This document shows positions 34,301 through 47,500 of a DNA stretch of 64,000 nucleotides, one piece after another. The translations under genes and the position numbers were made by a program. The notes under the pieces are model-generated. The model saw only the letters and a program-made list of their open reading frames with translations, ran no database searches and was not told the DNA's origin. Within the stretch, counting starts at the first letter, position 1, and every line of letters begins with the position of its first letter. The stretch is from Thermothelomyces thermophilus ATCC 42464 (lineage: Eukaryota; Ascomycota; Sordariomycetes; Sordariales; Chaetomiaceae), in contig NC_016476.1 of the NCBI RefSeq assembly GCF_000226095.1, forward strand, positions 4,216,001 to 4,280,000. Direction: 5' to 3'.

Positions 34301-35153
34301 GGACGTTCTGCTGGAGAACATGTCGCATGCGGAATATCAGCAGGTCATTCAGCCAAAGGTGCTCGGGGCAACCAACATCCACACAGCTCTGACGGCGACC
34401 AGGGTCAAGCTAGACTATTTTGTGATTCTCTCTTCGGCAGCGGGCATTCTCGGCAGCCGCGGACAAGGCGCATATGCCGCTGCCAACACCTTCCTCGACT
34501 CGTTCGCACAGTATCTGGTGGAGAGGGGCGTTCCCGGGACGGCGCTCGACCTGACGGCAGTTACCGGCGCCGGGTACTTGGCCAAGAACGCGGAACGCCA
34601 GGAAGAAATCATCCGCAATTTTGGCAACGAGTCAGTGAGCGAGGACGAGGTGCTCGCTCTTCTGTCGGCTGCGGTCCGTGGCATGTGTGGACCCCAATGC
34701 CTTACCGGGCTCAAACTGCACCTCGGCCGCGATGGCCAGTGGCCGTACTATGCCAACGACGCTCGCTTCGCCCACCTCAAGGCCGAGAGCTTGGCGGCTG
34801 CCGAGAGAGAAGGCCTCGTCCCAAGGCAGGCCGTGTCTCCGGGGGCGGCCTTCCGGGCTGCCAATTCAGACAAGGAGGCAACGCACATCGCGGCGCAAGG
34901 AGTCGCCGAGAAGCTATCGGAAGTGCTGACTATCGCGGTGGAGGACCTGGATGTAGCCAGGAACATCACGTCGTACGGACTCGACTCGCTGACCGCCATC
35001 GAGCTGCGGAATTGGATCGCCAAGGAGTTCCGGACCAACCTGCAGATCCTTGAGTTGTTGTCGAGCGGAACGATTAATGACCTTGCGGGACTGATCGTGC
35101 AGAAGGCAAGAACGGCTTGCGCTGATGAGAAACCATGCAAGAGCCCTGTGTAA
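28361..35153 (+). CDS. Highly reducing type I polyketide synthase (KS-AT-DH*-ER*-KR-ACP)
   Basis: Spliced model: join(28361..28640,28696..33851,33923..34240,34302..35153), 2,201 aa. Introns have GTAGGT/GTGAGT donors; phases agree. KS: DTACSSS (Cys179), EAHGTGT (His315), NIGHLE (His355). AT: GHSSGE (Ser627). DH: product-template-like start (WRNVIRTEDLPWL), but the HxxxGxxxxP motif reads YQVQSRMVFP: Tyr953 for His and Ser for Gly. The second DH residue, Asp1172 in HPAVLDAMLQ, is present. No methyltransferase domain between DH and ER. ER (about 1490-1810): the nucleotide loop reads SGPAGLAA instead of GGVGQAA and the LNFRDV motif is missing. KR: GGTGGLG (about 1832), SSAAG and the YAAAN Tyr1976. 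ACP: GLDSLTA (Ser2147). No thioesterase or reductase domain. Predicted: chain building and keto-reduction, but probably little dehydration or enoyl reduction, unless partner enzymes act in trans. Confidence 0.94.
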
Positions 35154-36449
35154 CAGACCACAATCAACGCCGATTACAATCTGCCTGCTCTTGGTCCTGA
35201 TTTTGCTGTTCCCCTGTCTCTGCCGTCATGTTACCTGATTTGTTGGTCGGTTGGCCCGGCTGGAAACTCGAGTAATCGTACATGGGATACCGTAGTTGGG
35301 GAAGAGCGGTTCTCGCCGAAAAGACGTGACGATTGTGGGTGCAGTTCATCCTCGGGAGCTTTGGAGCTCTGCCTTGTCCTCGGACCACTATTAATCGAAA
35401 TGGTCATGCCAAAACAACCATTCTCGTCGCATTTCATAATCGAGTTCTTGCGGCTTGAAGGCTTTGGGGCTTTGGGTGGTGAAGCGACTGAAACTTTGCA
35501 GATGTTTTGAGAGATCAGTATCCGAATCTCCGTCTTGTCAAAGGCAAGTTGACCAAACGGCATCGTGGTGGAATCTAGAAGGTAACTAGGGCGATAAGTC
35601 GGATTGATGGGGCAACCGCATGCCTGGAGATCAAGGCGCACGCAAACTCGGTTAGCTGAAAGATCGGGCAGCAACTGGGGTCCCATAATTATTGGCTCTG
35701 AGTTGTCGGCATGTGGGTCTCTTGGTAATGGAGCCCGCAGGTTTGGATACATACACAAAGTACGGATTACAGTACATACAATACATAGCGGGGCACTCTG
35801 AGCGCAGTGGGGTTACCTGGTGAACAACTGCGGGTGCATTTCACCGTGTTTTCTCAAGCTTTCCTTGTCCTCTTGGACCCCCTTTGCCCGAGGTTTTGGT
35901 TGCGAATTGCCGGGACCCCGGCAGGTATTCCAGTCAAGATCCGAGCTGAGAAAGAAAGTCTGATAGTATTTGTAAAACCTTAAAAGGGTGACTATTCCGA
36001 AAGACCTCTTTTTGACGACACAGCCTCGAAGCGCTGACGTTTGGCCAAGCACTGCCCCGCTGCTTCAAACGACGTCACTGGGCAGCGAAGTGTGGCGGCC
36101 TCAGCTGTGGCCGGCGCCTATTGAAAGCCCGAGAGACCCTTGTGGACACCAGATTCAGACGAGCCGCGATCTGCCCGTCAGTTGCAGGCATATCAAAACA
36201 CAGGAACCCTTCAAGACACCCAAGGCAACGACCACGGTCATTTCTTGCCCGCGTACTCGACGTTCTCAATCGTTCAATCGTTCCTGTTTCTAGTCAACCC
36301 GACCTACGTTTCAGCTTGCCGACATCGGTCTCCCGACAGTGCAAAGGGGAGATATTCCAGTTCGAAAACAAGCCTGAGCGGTTCCGCAAAATAAACTTAG
36401 GCCTGTTGCTAGTGCAGCGTTCCCTCGACGGGTCAGGGGCAAGGCAAGC
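35154..36449. other. Intergenic after PKS, with one doubtful ORF
   Basis: No certain gene. Contains the 35231-35752 minus frame, described separately, and a TACGGATTA element at 35761. Confidence 0.35.
35231..35752 (-). CDS. Doubtful ORF (173 aa), no recognised family
   Basis: Open frame from an ATG at 35750-35752. It has scattered short coding-like runs but no conserved domain I recognise, no signal peptide and no supported introns. Position next to the PKS would make a regulator or tailoring enzyme attractive, but nothing in the sequence supports either. It may be chance. Confidence 0.2.
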   Translation of the reverse strand: MYPNLRAPLPRDPHADNSEPIIMGPQLLPDLSANRVCVRLDLQACGCPINPTYRPSYLLDSTTMPFGQLAFDKTEIRILISQNICKVSVASPPKAPKPSSRKNSIMKCDENGCFGMTISINSGPRTRQSSKAPEDELHPQSSRLFGENRSSPTTVSHVRLLEFPAGPTDQQIR

Positions 36450-38451
36450 ATGGCGACAAAGCCACAGCCCGAAGCAGGGTCACTGTCGGCAATCAACTAC
36501 CTCGCAGCGAACCCGCCTCAATATCCCTACCATCCCGAGGTGCGCGAGCCCCTAACTCTGTATATCTCTAGGGTGCCCGGTGCACAAGGTGCGTGCCACC
36601 AGATCATGGACAGACAGGCCAGCCGCTGAACAAACTTGCTTAGACATCATCCTCTCTACCTTTCGGCCCCGGGAAAAGACGGTGACTGGCGAGGATATTA
36701 CTTCCTCGCTCTACTATGTCCATCTCGATTCCCCAGAAGACGGTCTGCTGGCCGTCCCACAGCGGCCCGACAATGCGGCCTCGCCCCGATCTAGTAGCGA
36801 GAGCGCGAGGAGCGCGATTCCAAGGAAACCGCTACCCCCACAAGCGAAGGTGGCAGGACCAGATCACGGTGCTTTGTCCAGCAACGAGCCGTGTCAGCGA
36901 ACAACACCCACGTCCGTCCCTCAGTCCCTGGGCCCCGGGCATTTGGCGCCGCCCCTGGATCCGGACCCCCAACTTCAGGATGGGGCCATCGACCTTACTG
37001 GATACCGGGAGAACCCCGTGTTCAGGAAACGGCGCTCGGGGGTCGCGTCAGAGACGCCTGACCACCCAACCGGGCCCACCCCCTCGGCCACAGCGTCGAG
37101 CATAGCCCGGAAGCCGCTCAACCCAGCAGCCTCAGCCTTGGAAACTCCACCTCATGTCGAGATCGGCGTCGCTGATCACAATGCTCCCCGCGGACCTGCG
37201 ACACCGGCATCGCCGGAAAGAAAAGGCTCCCCGTTACGACCGGGAAGAACCGCGCATACCGAGCAGTCGCGGGGTCGCCCATCCTCTGTGGCATTCTCAC
37301 TGACCGTGATCCGGAGAGACCCTACCTCGGGGACGCAATGCAATGTTGGGAAGATCACGTCATTTGTGACGAACGTGCCCACCCCAGAAACTGCGGACCC
37401 GTCTCTTGACCCGGACAATATGGGGGGATTGCCCTCGCATGCCCAAAAGATCAGCATCCGACTCGAGACGTCAGGATACGCCAAATACCGCGACATGCCC
37501 ACCAAGGCCGATGTGGAAGACGCCTACCGTCTGGGTCCGGGGCAGTCGTTTTCCCAACAACTGAGGCAAAGTCTCGACCTTGGAGCGGGGCCTGCGAGAG
37601 GCAAGTTTCCAACGTCAAGGACCGCATGGGAGACCGACGAAGGGGGCTTCGCGCGGGAGGTCGTCATGTCGTACACCGCCAGCTGGAAGTCAAACCTGGT
37701 AAAGGCCTTCCAGCGCAAAGACCGTCCCGGTAGCCCGGTCCACGGCGAGGGGCCGTCGCCCGAGGTCCCGTCAGCTCGAAAATCTTTCCACGCACGACAC
37801 GGCAGCGCGTCCACGATCGGATCGGTCGACTCGGCCGACGGTATACATTCACCAACGCTGATTACCCGACCTGGCCCGGGGCTCAAACCGAGAGGCTACG
37901 TCTTCGTGAGCCCATGGGGTGGGAGATGCGAGTTCCGTACCAGCATCGACGGGCGGAGCCTCAGGTGCCGCCACATCCTGGACCCCGCGACCGCGAGGAT
38001 CGACCCCCGCGAGCTTTCGCAGAGCATCCGGGACGCGCAGGCAATGGGCCGCTCGCGCACCGAGGAACTAGCCTCGGCCCTGGTGGGCGCCAAGCAGGTC
38101 AGCGAGCTGCGATTCAGCTTACCCCAGGGGAATTCGCTCCGCTCCCATGAGGGGGACGGAAAGCCTCCTCCAAAGGGCCGTAATCGTCTGTCGGGGCAGT
38201 TTAGCAAGCTTCTGCACCGAAGGGCGCAAAGTAGCGATGAAGAGCCGGAAGCGGTGGACGAGCTAGACAGCTATGATGAAGGCACGGCGTTGGACCTGAG
38301 CCTTGGGAAGGAGCGTGCCGGAGGAGGGGCTAAAGGGAATAAAGCGAAACTGGGAAAGCTCATCATCTATGACGAGGGGTTGAAGATGCTGGACTTGGTG
38401 GTTGCAGCGAACGTTGGAGTGTGGTGGACAACATGGGGCCGAATGTCTTGA
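36450..38451 (+). CDS. Conserved-looking fungal protein of unknown function
   Basis: Spliced model: join(36450..36588,36644..38451), 648 aa; the intron uses a GTGCGT donor and a CTTAG acceptor and joins REPLTLYISRVPGAQ to DIILSTFRPREKTVTGED, a smooth domain. The N-terminal ~70 residues and the C-terminal ~200 (SPWGGRCEFRTSIDGRSLRCRHIL; LGKLIIYDEGLKMLDLVVAANVGVWW) look folded. The middle (about 80-320) is Pro/Ser/Ala-rich and probably disordered. The last hydrophobic stretch (LKMLDLVVAANVGVWWTTWG) might contact a membrane but is short. I do not recognise a named family; its ends look conserved, so it should have orthologues in Sordariomycetes. Confidence 0.75.
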
Positions 38452-38485
38452 TTTTTCTTTTCTTTTCTTTTCTTTTCTTTTCTTA
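38452..38485 (+). repeat. TTTTC pentanucleotide microsatellite
   Basis: About six TTTTC units just after the stop codon at 38451; it would lie in the 3' UTR of the upstream gene. Confidence 0.8.
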
Positions 38486-39048
38486 TTTTTTGTCGATTTT
38501 TGGCTTCATTTGGCTTCTTTTTTTTGGCACTGTTCTAGATATACCCTGAACTCCATAGTTGTGATCATAATCGTTGTTGCACTTAAAGGGTTACTCCAAC
38601 TCATTTGCGCCAAAAACAAATGGCAACCCCTGCTGCGTCTGTTACGGTCGCGGCTCCAGGAGCTCAATCGCAAGCAAAGCGAGTCACGTGAAGGTTGTGG
38701 ACCCTCCGGCAGGCCGCGTGCCAATCAATCGTCGGGAATTGTCATCGCGAGTGGGTGCACCAAATCCCGAAGTCGTCACAGAGCAGAGCTCCAGGACGAC
38801 GCCGTCAAGTGCGCCCGGGCAGCTCAAAACAAGTTGCCTCCCGTCTCTCCACTCAACCTTCGACCAAGTCGTCGACCAAGTCGTGTCGCTCCCTCCAATT
38901 GGGCACCGTGAAGACCGTCACGCCACACTTCCCGAAACTAGTCCGTGCCAATTTGCCCTGCGCGAAAAGTGTCGCCAACAACAAACGGCCGCATCAACTC
39001 GTTTCCCTCGCCGCGCCTCGAACAAGAGCTCTGTCAACACCGAGCACG
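38452..39048. other. Intergenic and 5' leader of complex I gene
   Basis: Starts with a TTTTC repeat and contains no supported protein-coding gene. The second half is GC-richer and may be transcribed as the 5' leader of the 39049 gene. Confidence 0.35.
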
Positions 39049-39991
<943 letters not shown>

Positions 39992-40448
39992 GGCGGGGAT
40001 AATAAAGGGGGGAACATCCTGGCGTTTGGAACCGTTGGAGCCGGAAGATGGTGCCACCACATATTTGTAGACTGAGCTGTACATACCACTTTTCTCGCCT
40101 GACAAATCAAAGAGCAGCCCTTTTTGTTTGTCGCCACTTCTACCAGAACGAGTTCGCGCCATCCCCAGTCACTCAATTGGTGTAAATGGTTGGTGTACGA
40201 AGTACCGAGGAGGTGGTACTGTTTTGCGGGAGAGCGTCACGTGCAGTGCACGAGCCACAGCAGCGAGCTTGCCGCGTTGCCATCCGAGCTTCCAGCATCC
40301 TTACTCGGGCGAGAAATTTATCGTCATCAAGCAACCCCGTTCCATCAACGCTCCCTTCGATTACAACCAGCGAAATAATTTTCCCGTCGGCCCAATTGCG
40401 ACTCCCGTGACTCGGACGCCCTCGAGCCGCTCAAACCAATTCGTCAAG
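39992..40448. other. Intergenic between two complex I genes
   Basis: 457 bp separate the 23-kDa subunit from the acyl carrier protein. Holds the promoter and 5' leader of the latter; no other feature recognised. Confidence 0.4.
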
Positions 40449-41299
40449 ATGCTCCGTACCGCCATCCTCCGGTCTGCCGCTGTCGCGGCGCGCACCATCG
40501 CCCGTCCCATTCCCTCCGCCGCCGCGAGGAGGATCGCCGTCGCCCCTGCCCCGAGAGTCTCGTCCTTCGTTCCCAAGACGGTTTCTTGGCAAGCGGTGCG
40601 GTGCTATGCTTCCGGTGGCTCGCTCGACAGGACCGAGGTGTACGAGCGGATCAAGCAGCTGCTGTCTGGCTTTGACAAGGTGGGTTTGGCGCTATAGTTC
40701 ACTGCGCTGGTGGGATTTGCTGGTGGCTCGGCTCGTTCTGGGCTCGCAGTTGTGATTTGGAACTGGCCGTCAGCCGCTGAGCCTTCCACGATCCAATAGT
40801 CAATAGTCTGTTTATTTTCTGAGGTGATGGTGTTGCTAACTTGAATTTCCTTCCCTGCAGGTCAATGATCCCAGCAACGTGAGTGCCAAAATCCCAATTG
40901 ACTTTCTTAGATCAAGTCCTTTTCCGGTGTCTGACTTGTGCAACAGATTACCGAGACCGCCCACTTTGCGAACGACCTGGGCTTGGACAGCTTAGATACG
41001 GTGGAGGTCGTGATGGCTATTGAGGAGGTTCGTTACTATAACCTGCTCTCCGACGCTGCCTGGCCCGCGTGTCGCGGTCCCGAGCGCTTTTGATACCCGG
41101 TAGAACGACGACCATCTAACTGTTGGCGAAACAGGAGTTCAGCATTGAGATCCCTGACAAGGACGCCGACACCATCCACAGCGGTACGTGTTTACATCCC
41201 CTATCAATATTGACTCTCCAAGGCAGCAGCTGACAGCCATGGGTTCCAACAGTTGACAAGGCTATTGAGTATATCCTCAGCCAGCCGGACGCCCACTAA
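40449..41299 (+). CDS. Mitochondrial acyl carrier protein (complex I NDUFAB1-type subunit)
   Basis: Spliced model: join(40449..40679,40861..40878,40947..41027,41135..41183,41253..41299), 141 aa. Exon 2 is an 18-nt microexon (VNDPSN). The first ~55 residues are a basic, Ala-rich mitochondrial presequence. The mature ACP fold carries the phosphopantetheine site LGLDSLDTVEVVMAIEE and ends IEIPDKDADTIHSVDKAIEYILSQ. Roles by family: carrier for mitochondrial fatty acid/lipoate synthesis, structural LYR-protein partner, and complex I subunit. Not part of the PKS locus: the mitochondrial presequence and complex I neighbour argue against it. Confidence 0.96.
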
Positions 41300-42396
41300 A
41301 TATCTCACAAATTTTCTCGCCTGTACCATAGCATGAGCGCAGCAACGCGCACCATACCACGCCGCTTCCTGGTCGGTTAGACGGTGCTGGAGTCGGGGGA
41401 TCACGATAATTTCTTGATTGGGTTGGCTATTATGCGGATACCTCTCTCGTGACACTATTCCCCACGTCCCGATGAACAAGATGGCAATGATATCCCCATC
41501 GTCATTGCCATTGTAAGCGCTTCCACCTCCGTGTTCTCTCGGCTCCTCTTGGTGTCCCTTCATACTCGATCAAGCATGCAACGACCCCGCCTGCACCTAC
41601 CGGCCTGTGACTGTACTTCCACAAGGATCCGTTGTCCCGAAGGCTTACTCTCGCTGTCCACACTCATACACCCTCCACCCATTGACGGCTTCGGAATAAC
41701 CTCGGTAGAGAACACGACTATATATCACAGAACTTCTACCTCCCCCATTTAGAGACGAGGTGCCTTCATTTCCAGATCACCACGGCCCTAGCCTAGAAGA
41801 GCCACATGCCCAGTGATAAGTATTGTGGCAGTGTGTTGCAGCCTGGGATGACGGGAACACCTCCGCATCTCATCGTGATCAGCGTGGATTAATGGGTTTC
41901 CCCGTGGATTTTTGTGTGCTCGAGTAGCGAACGTGATAATATGCGGCTCAATCCATGCAATTCACAACCATGCCCTGCCATAGTTCATTGCCAGGAACCA
42001 ACTATAAGACCCTTATTCGTGTATTTGCGCTTACTGCTCAGGGCCCGTCCTCACCACCCGTTCATTGCAGATGAATCTGCACCCACCGTCCACAAACGCC
42101 CTTTCCAGAGCCGTCTATACAAAAACTGTCCTAACCTTACCACCGCGCAGAAAATATAGATAGAAATCAAATGTCGAGAACCAACCGGTGCAAAACGCCT
42201 TGTTGATATTAAACGCCAAGCAGTGTCTCCGGAGGTTGCGCCCTAGCATTCTTAACGAGCCATGAATGCTGAAACACACCGATGCAGTCCGTTGCCAATG
42301 ACCCTGATGCAGCCCGTTATTGTGCCTTTATCCTTAGAGAGTGATTTCGTGGTCTTAAGAAATGTCCGCCGGAGCCTAGCTTTTCCTGTGTCTGGT
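41300..42396. other. Intergenic between convergent genes
   Basis: 1.1 kb with no supported gene between the ACP gene (+) and CCCH gene (-) 3' ends. Confidence 0.4.
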
Positions 42397-44525
42397 TCAC
42401 GGACCCGCCACCGTCTCAGCATCGTTCGATGCGGCACCCTTGCTGCCGTTTGGGGCGACCCGGTTGTTGGCCACTACATTGGCGTAGCTCCAAGTAGTGC
42501 TCAACGGGCTTGTGGTACCCGGGTTGCCTCCCGAGACACGCTTCTTCGCCCGCGTTTGAGCGTCATCCTCCTCCTCCATCCTAAAGACAAACGAGGAGTC
42601 CTCTTCATCAATGGGAGTAGTGAACCGCCCCGTGACGCTCGACCCGATGGAGCCGCTGCTGATGTGCCTCTCGAGGGGCCGCTCCTTCTCCCGCTCCTTT
42701 CCAATTATGCCCGCGGCTGTCGTCCCTGATCCGGTGGACTTGTGGTTGCGCACTGCAGTTGGTTGTAAACGGGGACTGGAGCTTCCCGAACCCCCCTCTC
42801 CTAACCGGGTCTCGCGAAGTTGCCGGGTCAAGACGGAGACTGACTCGTTTGCACTGCTTGTCCTCTGCTGTCCTTCGGCATCGGCTGTTAGGCTCGGTGC
42901 CAGGCTCGAGTTTCTCAACGGACTTCCCACATGGCCAAATGCCGAAACATGCTTCATGGATCGGGCTGTGCCGCTAGCCTCGAGCTCCTCTTCCTTCTGG
43001 CGCTGAAACAGGGGTCCCCAGCGGCTTGGGCTCGCAGCCACGGGGCTGCCAAACTTGGAGGATCCGATGAGGAGAGAGTCGGCTGCCGGTTCAGCGGTAT
43101 CCGTCATCCGTACCGTATGGGTCGCTGAGCCCCTCCTGGCCTTCTCGGCCGGTGTCAGGACCTCGTTCGCCAGGGCTCCGGGGACATAGTCCTCCTCAAA
43201 CATGAACTCGGCCTCCCAGTCGCGGTCAATCTTGGGAACGCTGCTGCTGATCAAGCGCGGTTTGGTATACCGCATCGCGCTGCTATGCATCAGCCTTTTT
43301 CCGTAGTACTCGTCGTTCCCTGGTGCGGAACTCAGCGTCGCAGAGCCTACTGGCGGGCTGCTCCCGAAGCCGTTTGTGTCGCTTACACCAAGAGCCGAGG
43401 GAGATAGGTGGTCACTGCTTCCAAAGGCGGAGCTATGAAGGAGCTTGAGTGTCTCGGAAGTGCGGGCATCCCTGACTGAGTGCAGCGACGGCGAGGGCGA
43501 GTCGAGCCCGAACTTGGAGGGCACCGAGGCCGGCCAAGGGCCGTAACGGGCGGCAAGGGAGATGCCGTTGCTGTCAAACGACGCCGGTAGCGGAGCATCC
43601 ATCACCGAGAGGCCCTTGGCGTTCACGGGGGAGAGACCGAGCCCGAAGCGGTTCGCATCCTCGTCACGAGGCGACCCATACGCGGACGCTGGATTCGAGC
43701 TGTATGTGGTGTCTATTATCGGGAGGTTGTTTTCCATGAGCTGGTGGCCGTATGCGTCATCCTGAGCTCGGTAGGGAGCCGGGGCGTGGTACGGGGGCTG
43801 CTGATCGGCGCGCAAAAACGAGTTGGTAAGCGCGCTGGTGGACGGCTGGTGGTGGTATGTCGTCGGGTTCACGCGAGCGCCAAGAGGGACGCTTGGCGGG
43901 GCTCCAATCGTCACGCCGTTCTTGCCATAGTTGACGCGGCGTCCGTCGGGAAGGACGTGGATATTGGCACATTTCGGACCAAACTTGCAGTTGCCCTGAA
44001 CCGTGTGGCACCGAGTCAGTACGACCGTGTTCCAACGCCCGCCTGATCGGCCAGCGTCGGCGGATGCACATCACCGCCGTGCAACTCGGGCGACTCCTGG
44101 AGAGACGCACCTTTGCGAAATATTTGCACACCGTTTCCGAGGCGGCGCTGAGGTCGTGGCTAAACGGGCACGCATTGCCTGCCTGGCAGGCGCCCTGTCG
44201 GTAGAATTTGCAGGGCACATGGGACGTGTCTGGAGCAGAGAAAGGGGCATTCAGCATGAGAGTTGCAAAACCAAAACCGTGGGGCCTCGAGGGTAGGGCT
44301 CCGGCAGGGTCGCTTGTCTCAGCGCAGGAGGCCGTTTGAACCGAGAGGTCCGCCCATCGAGAAAACTCGGAATGTGCAGAGCTACTCACTTGGTGGGCTT
44401 CGGGGCCCTTCAAAACGCGCGACCGGCATCGCGCCCATCATGCCGCCAGGGCGAGCGCCCTGTGGTGGAATATTGAGACTGCCGCCGCGCATATGTCGAT
44501 GCTCGCTCGGATGGGGGGCTGCCAT
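42397..44525 (-). CDS. CCCH zinc-finger protein, predicted RNA-binding
   Basis: Spliced model: complement(join(42397..43995,44111..44229,44390..44525)), 617 aa; introns have GTGAGT and GTGCGT donors. Two C-x8-C-x5-C-x3-H fingers lie near residues 50-100: CKFYRQGACQAGNACPFSH and, across the exon 2/3 junction, CKYFAKGNCKFGPKCANIH. This is the spacing of CCCH RNA-binding fingers. The remaining ~500 residues are Ser/Pro/Gly-rich and low-complexity with many possible phosphosites, so mostly disordered. Two short segments look conserved: a motif around LISSSVPKIDRDWEAEFMFEEDYVPG and the C-terminal TPIDEEDSSFVFRMEEED. Likely a post-transcriptional regulator that binds mRNA; target unknown. Confidence 0.9.
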
Positions 44526-47500
44526 CGTTGTGATTCAGAGGGAAGCGGTGGATGCGATGGTTCCGCAAACGAAGAGCGGATGTGGCCCAGTCGTCAGTTG
44601 AGGAGGGGCGGCGGGCCGATGCGCAAGGCTGATTGAGGGGCAACTGGAACCACGCAGCGCAGTGGCCGGGCAGCGGGGATTAATGCAAGAACCGCGAGCT
44701 GCAGGGGACCCCCAACCCTGATTACGGAAGTCGGGGACTGACGTTACGGGGTCCAGCGAGCTGCAAGACACGCACCGATAGAAACTTGAACCCTTTGCGA
44801 TACACAGGTTAAGAAGCGAAAGAAGCAGAAGTCGAGCTGGAGTATGCACCTTGTGGAAAGGCTTGAGCAAGGAACAGCGGAGCTGATGGCCGTGCCTTTG
44901 GTACCGATGAGCAGTGGCAGTGCCCGAAACGGCAATCACATCGACGAAGAGTGGTACGCCCTATGGCCAGCAGACCACCCCGCCGATGGTTGACGTCTGA
45001 CGGAGCCAGGACTTGTAAAACCACCCACGCAATTAATTCCGCCACCGTATACGGAGTAAAAGGCAGCCAATGCGGCCGAGATCTCGGGGTCGACACAGTG
45101 TCAACTCGAAGGCAAGATAAATTGGGGTGGATAATCCACTTGCAAACTGTGTAATCCGTATTGTACATACATACAATGCAATTCGCAGCACTCCAGCCAT
45201 GCTATCAAGCAATGCTTCTGCTATCGATGCATCTATCCGTTTAACGAAGACCTCTATCCTCCGCACTCCGTAGTGATTACCCGACACTTGCCGAAGGGAG
45301 GCAAGGCTGGCTTGGCAGTCCTTGACCGTGGGGTTCGTCGAGGAAAGCTGCATGCGCAGCAGGTTGGTGCCTAGGTACAGTACATACCTTCCCACTGGTA
45401 TGTACCTGCTGCTTAGGGATTCTGAAGGCAGTTACACGTGGCTGTTCTCTGTATGTCTGTACTTGGTACTTTATACACATACCTTATATACTATGTACGC
45501 CATCCATTCCCTCGAGTCTGTCGTCGAGTAGTTACTTCGTCTGTGTCCGATTCCCCGATCGGGGCTATGACGTGATTCGCCGGAAAAACCTACCTTTCGC
45601 TACAACCTCGACGAAGCATGCTATGTATCTGGTGTACCTCAAATATCTGTACCGTACCTCCGAATTATGTGTTACGGAACGACCTCGGGGCAGGTGTTGG
45701 TGGCTGGACTGTGCCCCCAAGGTTACTTCCCCCCACGGGAGATTTACACCCCCAAAATACCACCCCACCCTTGGGAAACTGGCCGGAAGCCGGATCGATC
45801 TTTTTGAGGGACGCATCAGCTAAGAGGCGCCTACCTCTGCCCGCGTGATGCAGCATCACGCGAGCCATCCCTCGGACCTGCCATCATGCAAGAATGCTGC
45901 TAGCGCTGATTATCAAGTGGTGTGAGGATGTATACTGTGGTATATGTTAATCGGAAGATTCGGCTGACTGATCTCTTTTCGTCTCGATGCCCATCGGCAT
46001 GGTCGGTCAGCTCCGCAATGACGCACGACGCTGTGAGATTAGCACAGCGGGTAAGCGCGGGCTCGAGAAGAAACCCTCCCACCCTCGATCAGCGGGTACA
46101 AACTATCGGTACCAATGTTGCACAAGTACTGTACGTCGAGCAAAGGAGTACTCGCAATCACCAAACATTAAAATTAAAAAGAAGAAACCGAATCGCACCT
46201 TCTACCCCTCCTTGTGCTTGCCGCCCTCGCCCTGGATTTGTTCCTTTTTTCGTTTAATTATTCGATCTTCCATCCTTCGCCTGGGCCCTAGCTTCCTTCA
46301 AGTCGATCACAAAACATGCCACCTGGTCCTGCATCGGTGTTCGTATATTTGTGTCCTTTACAAGTCGAGTACCACTGCGCATTTTTCGCACCTCGTCTGT
46401 CGTTCCAGTCCGGCAGGGACGCTTACGTTGCTCATAACTGTATCATGCGGAACTCACTTAACCTGACACGACCACTTCGGCCTTTTCACTGATCCTCAAA
46501 GAAGCCAACACATTCTGGAGCTGTACGCACACCGTTAGTGCCAACGCCAGCTTTCTCGCCGACGGCCGGGCTTCGAGTGTCGATTTGATCTCCGTCATAT
46601 ATGTTTATGTATGACACTTCGAGATGTAAATTTTCCCGCGAAGTGTTCCTCTGCTGCCGCTCGGTGTATAAGCATCATCTCCTGTTGCTGGGCTTACACG
46701 TGGTGTTCCAGAGCGGAGGCTTACAAATTCCCATGACGATTCTTCCCCCGCCAAGAAGCCGCGGCGGGCTATACATACACTACTGGGCCACAAGGGATTC
46801 CAATAACATGCTTTCTGGATGTTCCTGCCAGACTCAAGACCACGTCTGAGCTTCTATGCATTAGCTGTCGTGATCCTCAGTGTGAGTCCTCGTTACCATC
46901 AACAATGTCCGGGCCCGTGCCTTGGTCCGGTTTTGCAGTTCAATATCGACCGCGCACACCCTCCACTACCCATCAAGGTCAGTCGCCGGCAGTAAATAGG
47001 GGGTGTAGCATTGCAGAGACACAAGCAATATTCTCTTGAATGTATGACGAATAAAGGGTCGGGCCCGGCCAGGCGTACGGTACATACCCCCCCGCTTGAG
47101 TAATTCTGACAAGAGTACGGACTACCGGCAGCTCATCTGAAGGTGTGAAGCGTTGATGCATGCATGTAAGGAACCTGTACAATGGCTTTCGAAGACTGTT
47201 TCGGATATAGAGAAGCTGCCCGTATCCAGCCGTGTGTGCCAACCACCTCCTTTCAAGGCCTGTTTTCGTAGCCTGAGAGGAGGCAGCTGGCCCCTAGAAT
47301 TGCTACAGCTACCTATGCAACACTGAGATATACCTTCAAAAGCCATCTTGAGATTAATGCCAGGTCTGCCGATCGGTGAGTCCTGTTCTAAATTCAGCCC
47401 GGTGTCTTTGAGCTTTCGACTTGTTCCCCTCCTTCGACACGTCAGCCCCCACTGGGAGGGGTTCGGGGGAGTCCATTATCATCACAGGTGAAATTAAGAC

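Noticed and set aside
36580-36588. Start of the 36450-38451 gene at 36580
   Set aside because: That codon is GTG and lies at an exon end; splicing from the ATG at 36450 is in frame and gives a continuous conserved-looking segment.
40449-41299. Acyl carrier protein as part of the PKS locus
   Set aside because: It has a mitochondrial presequence and DSLDTVE site of mitochondrial ACP and lies beside a complex I gene, 5 kb past the PKS.
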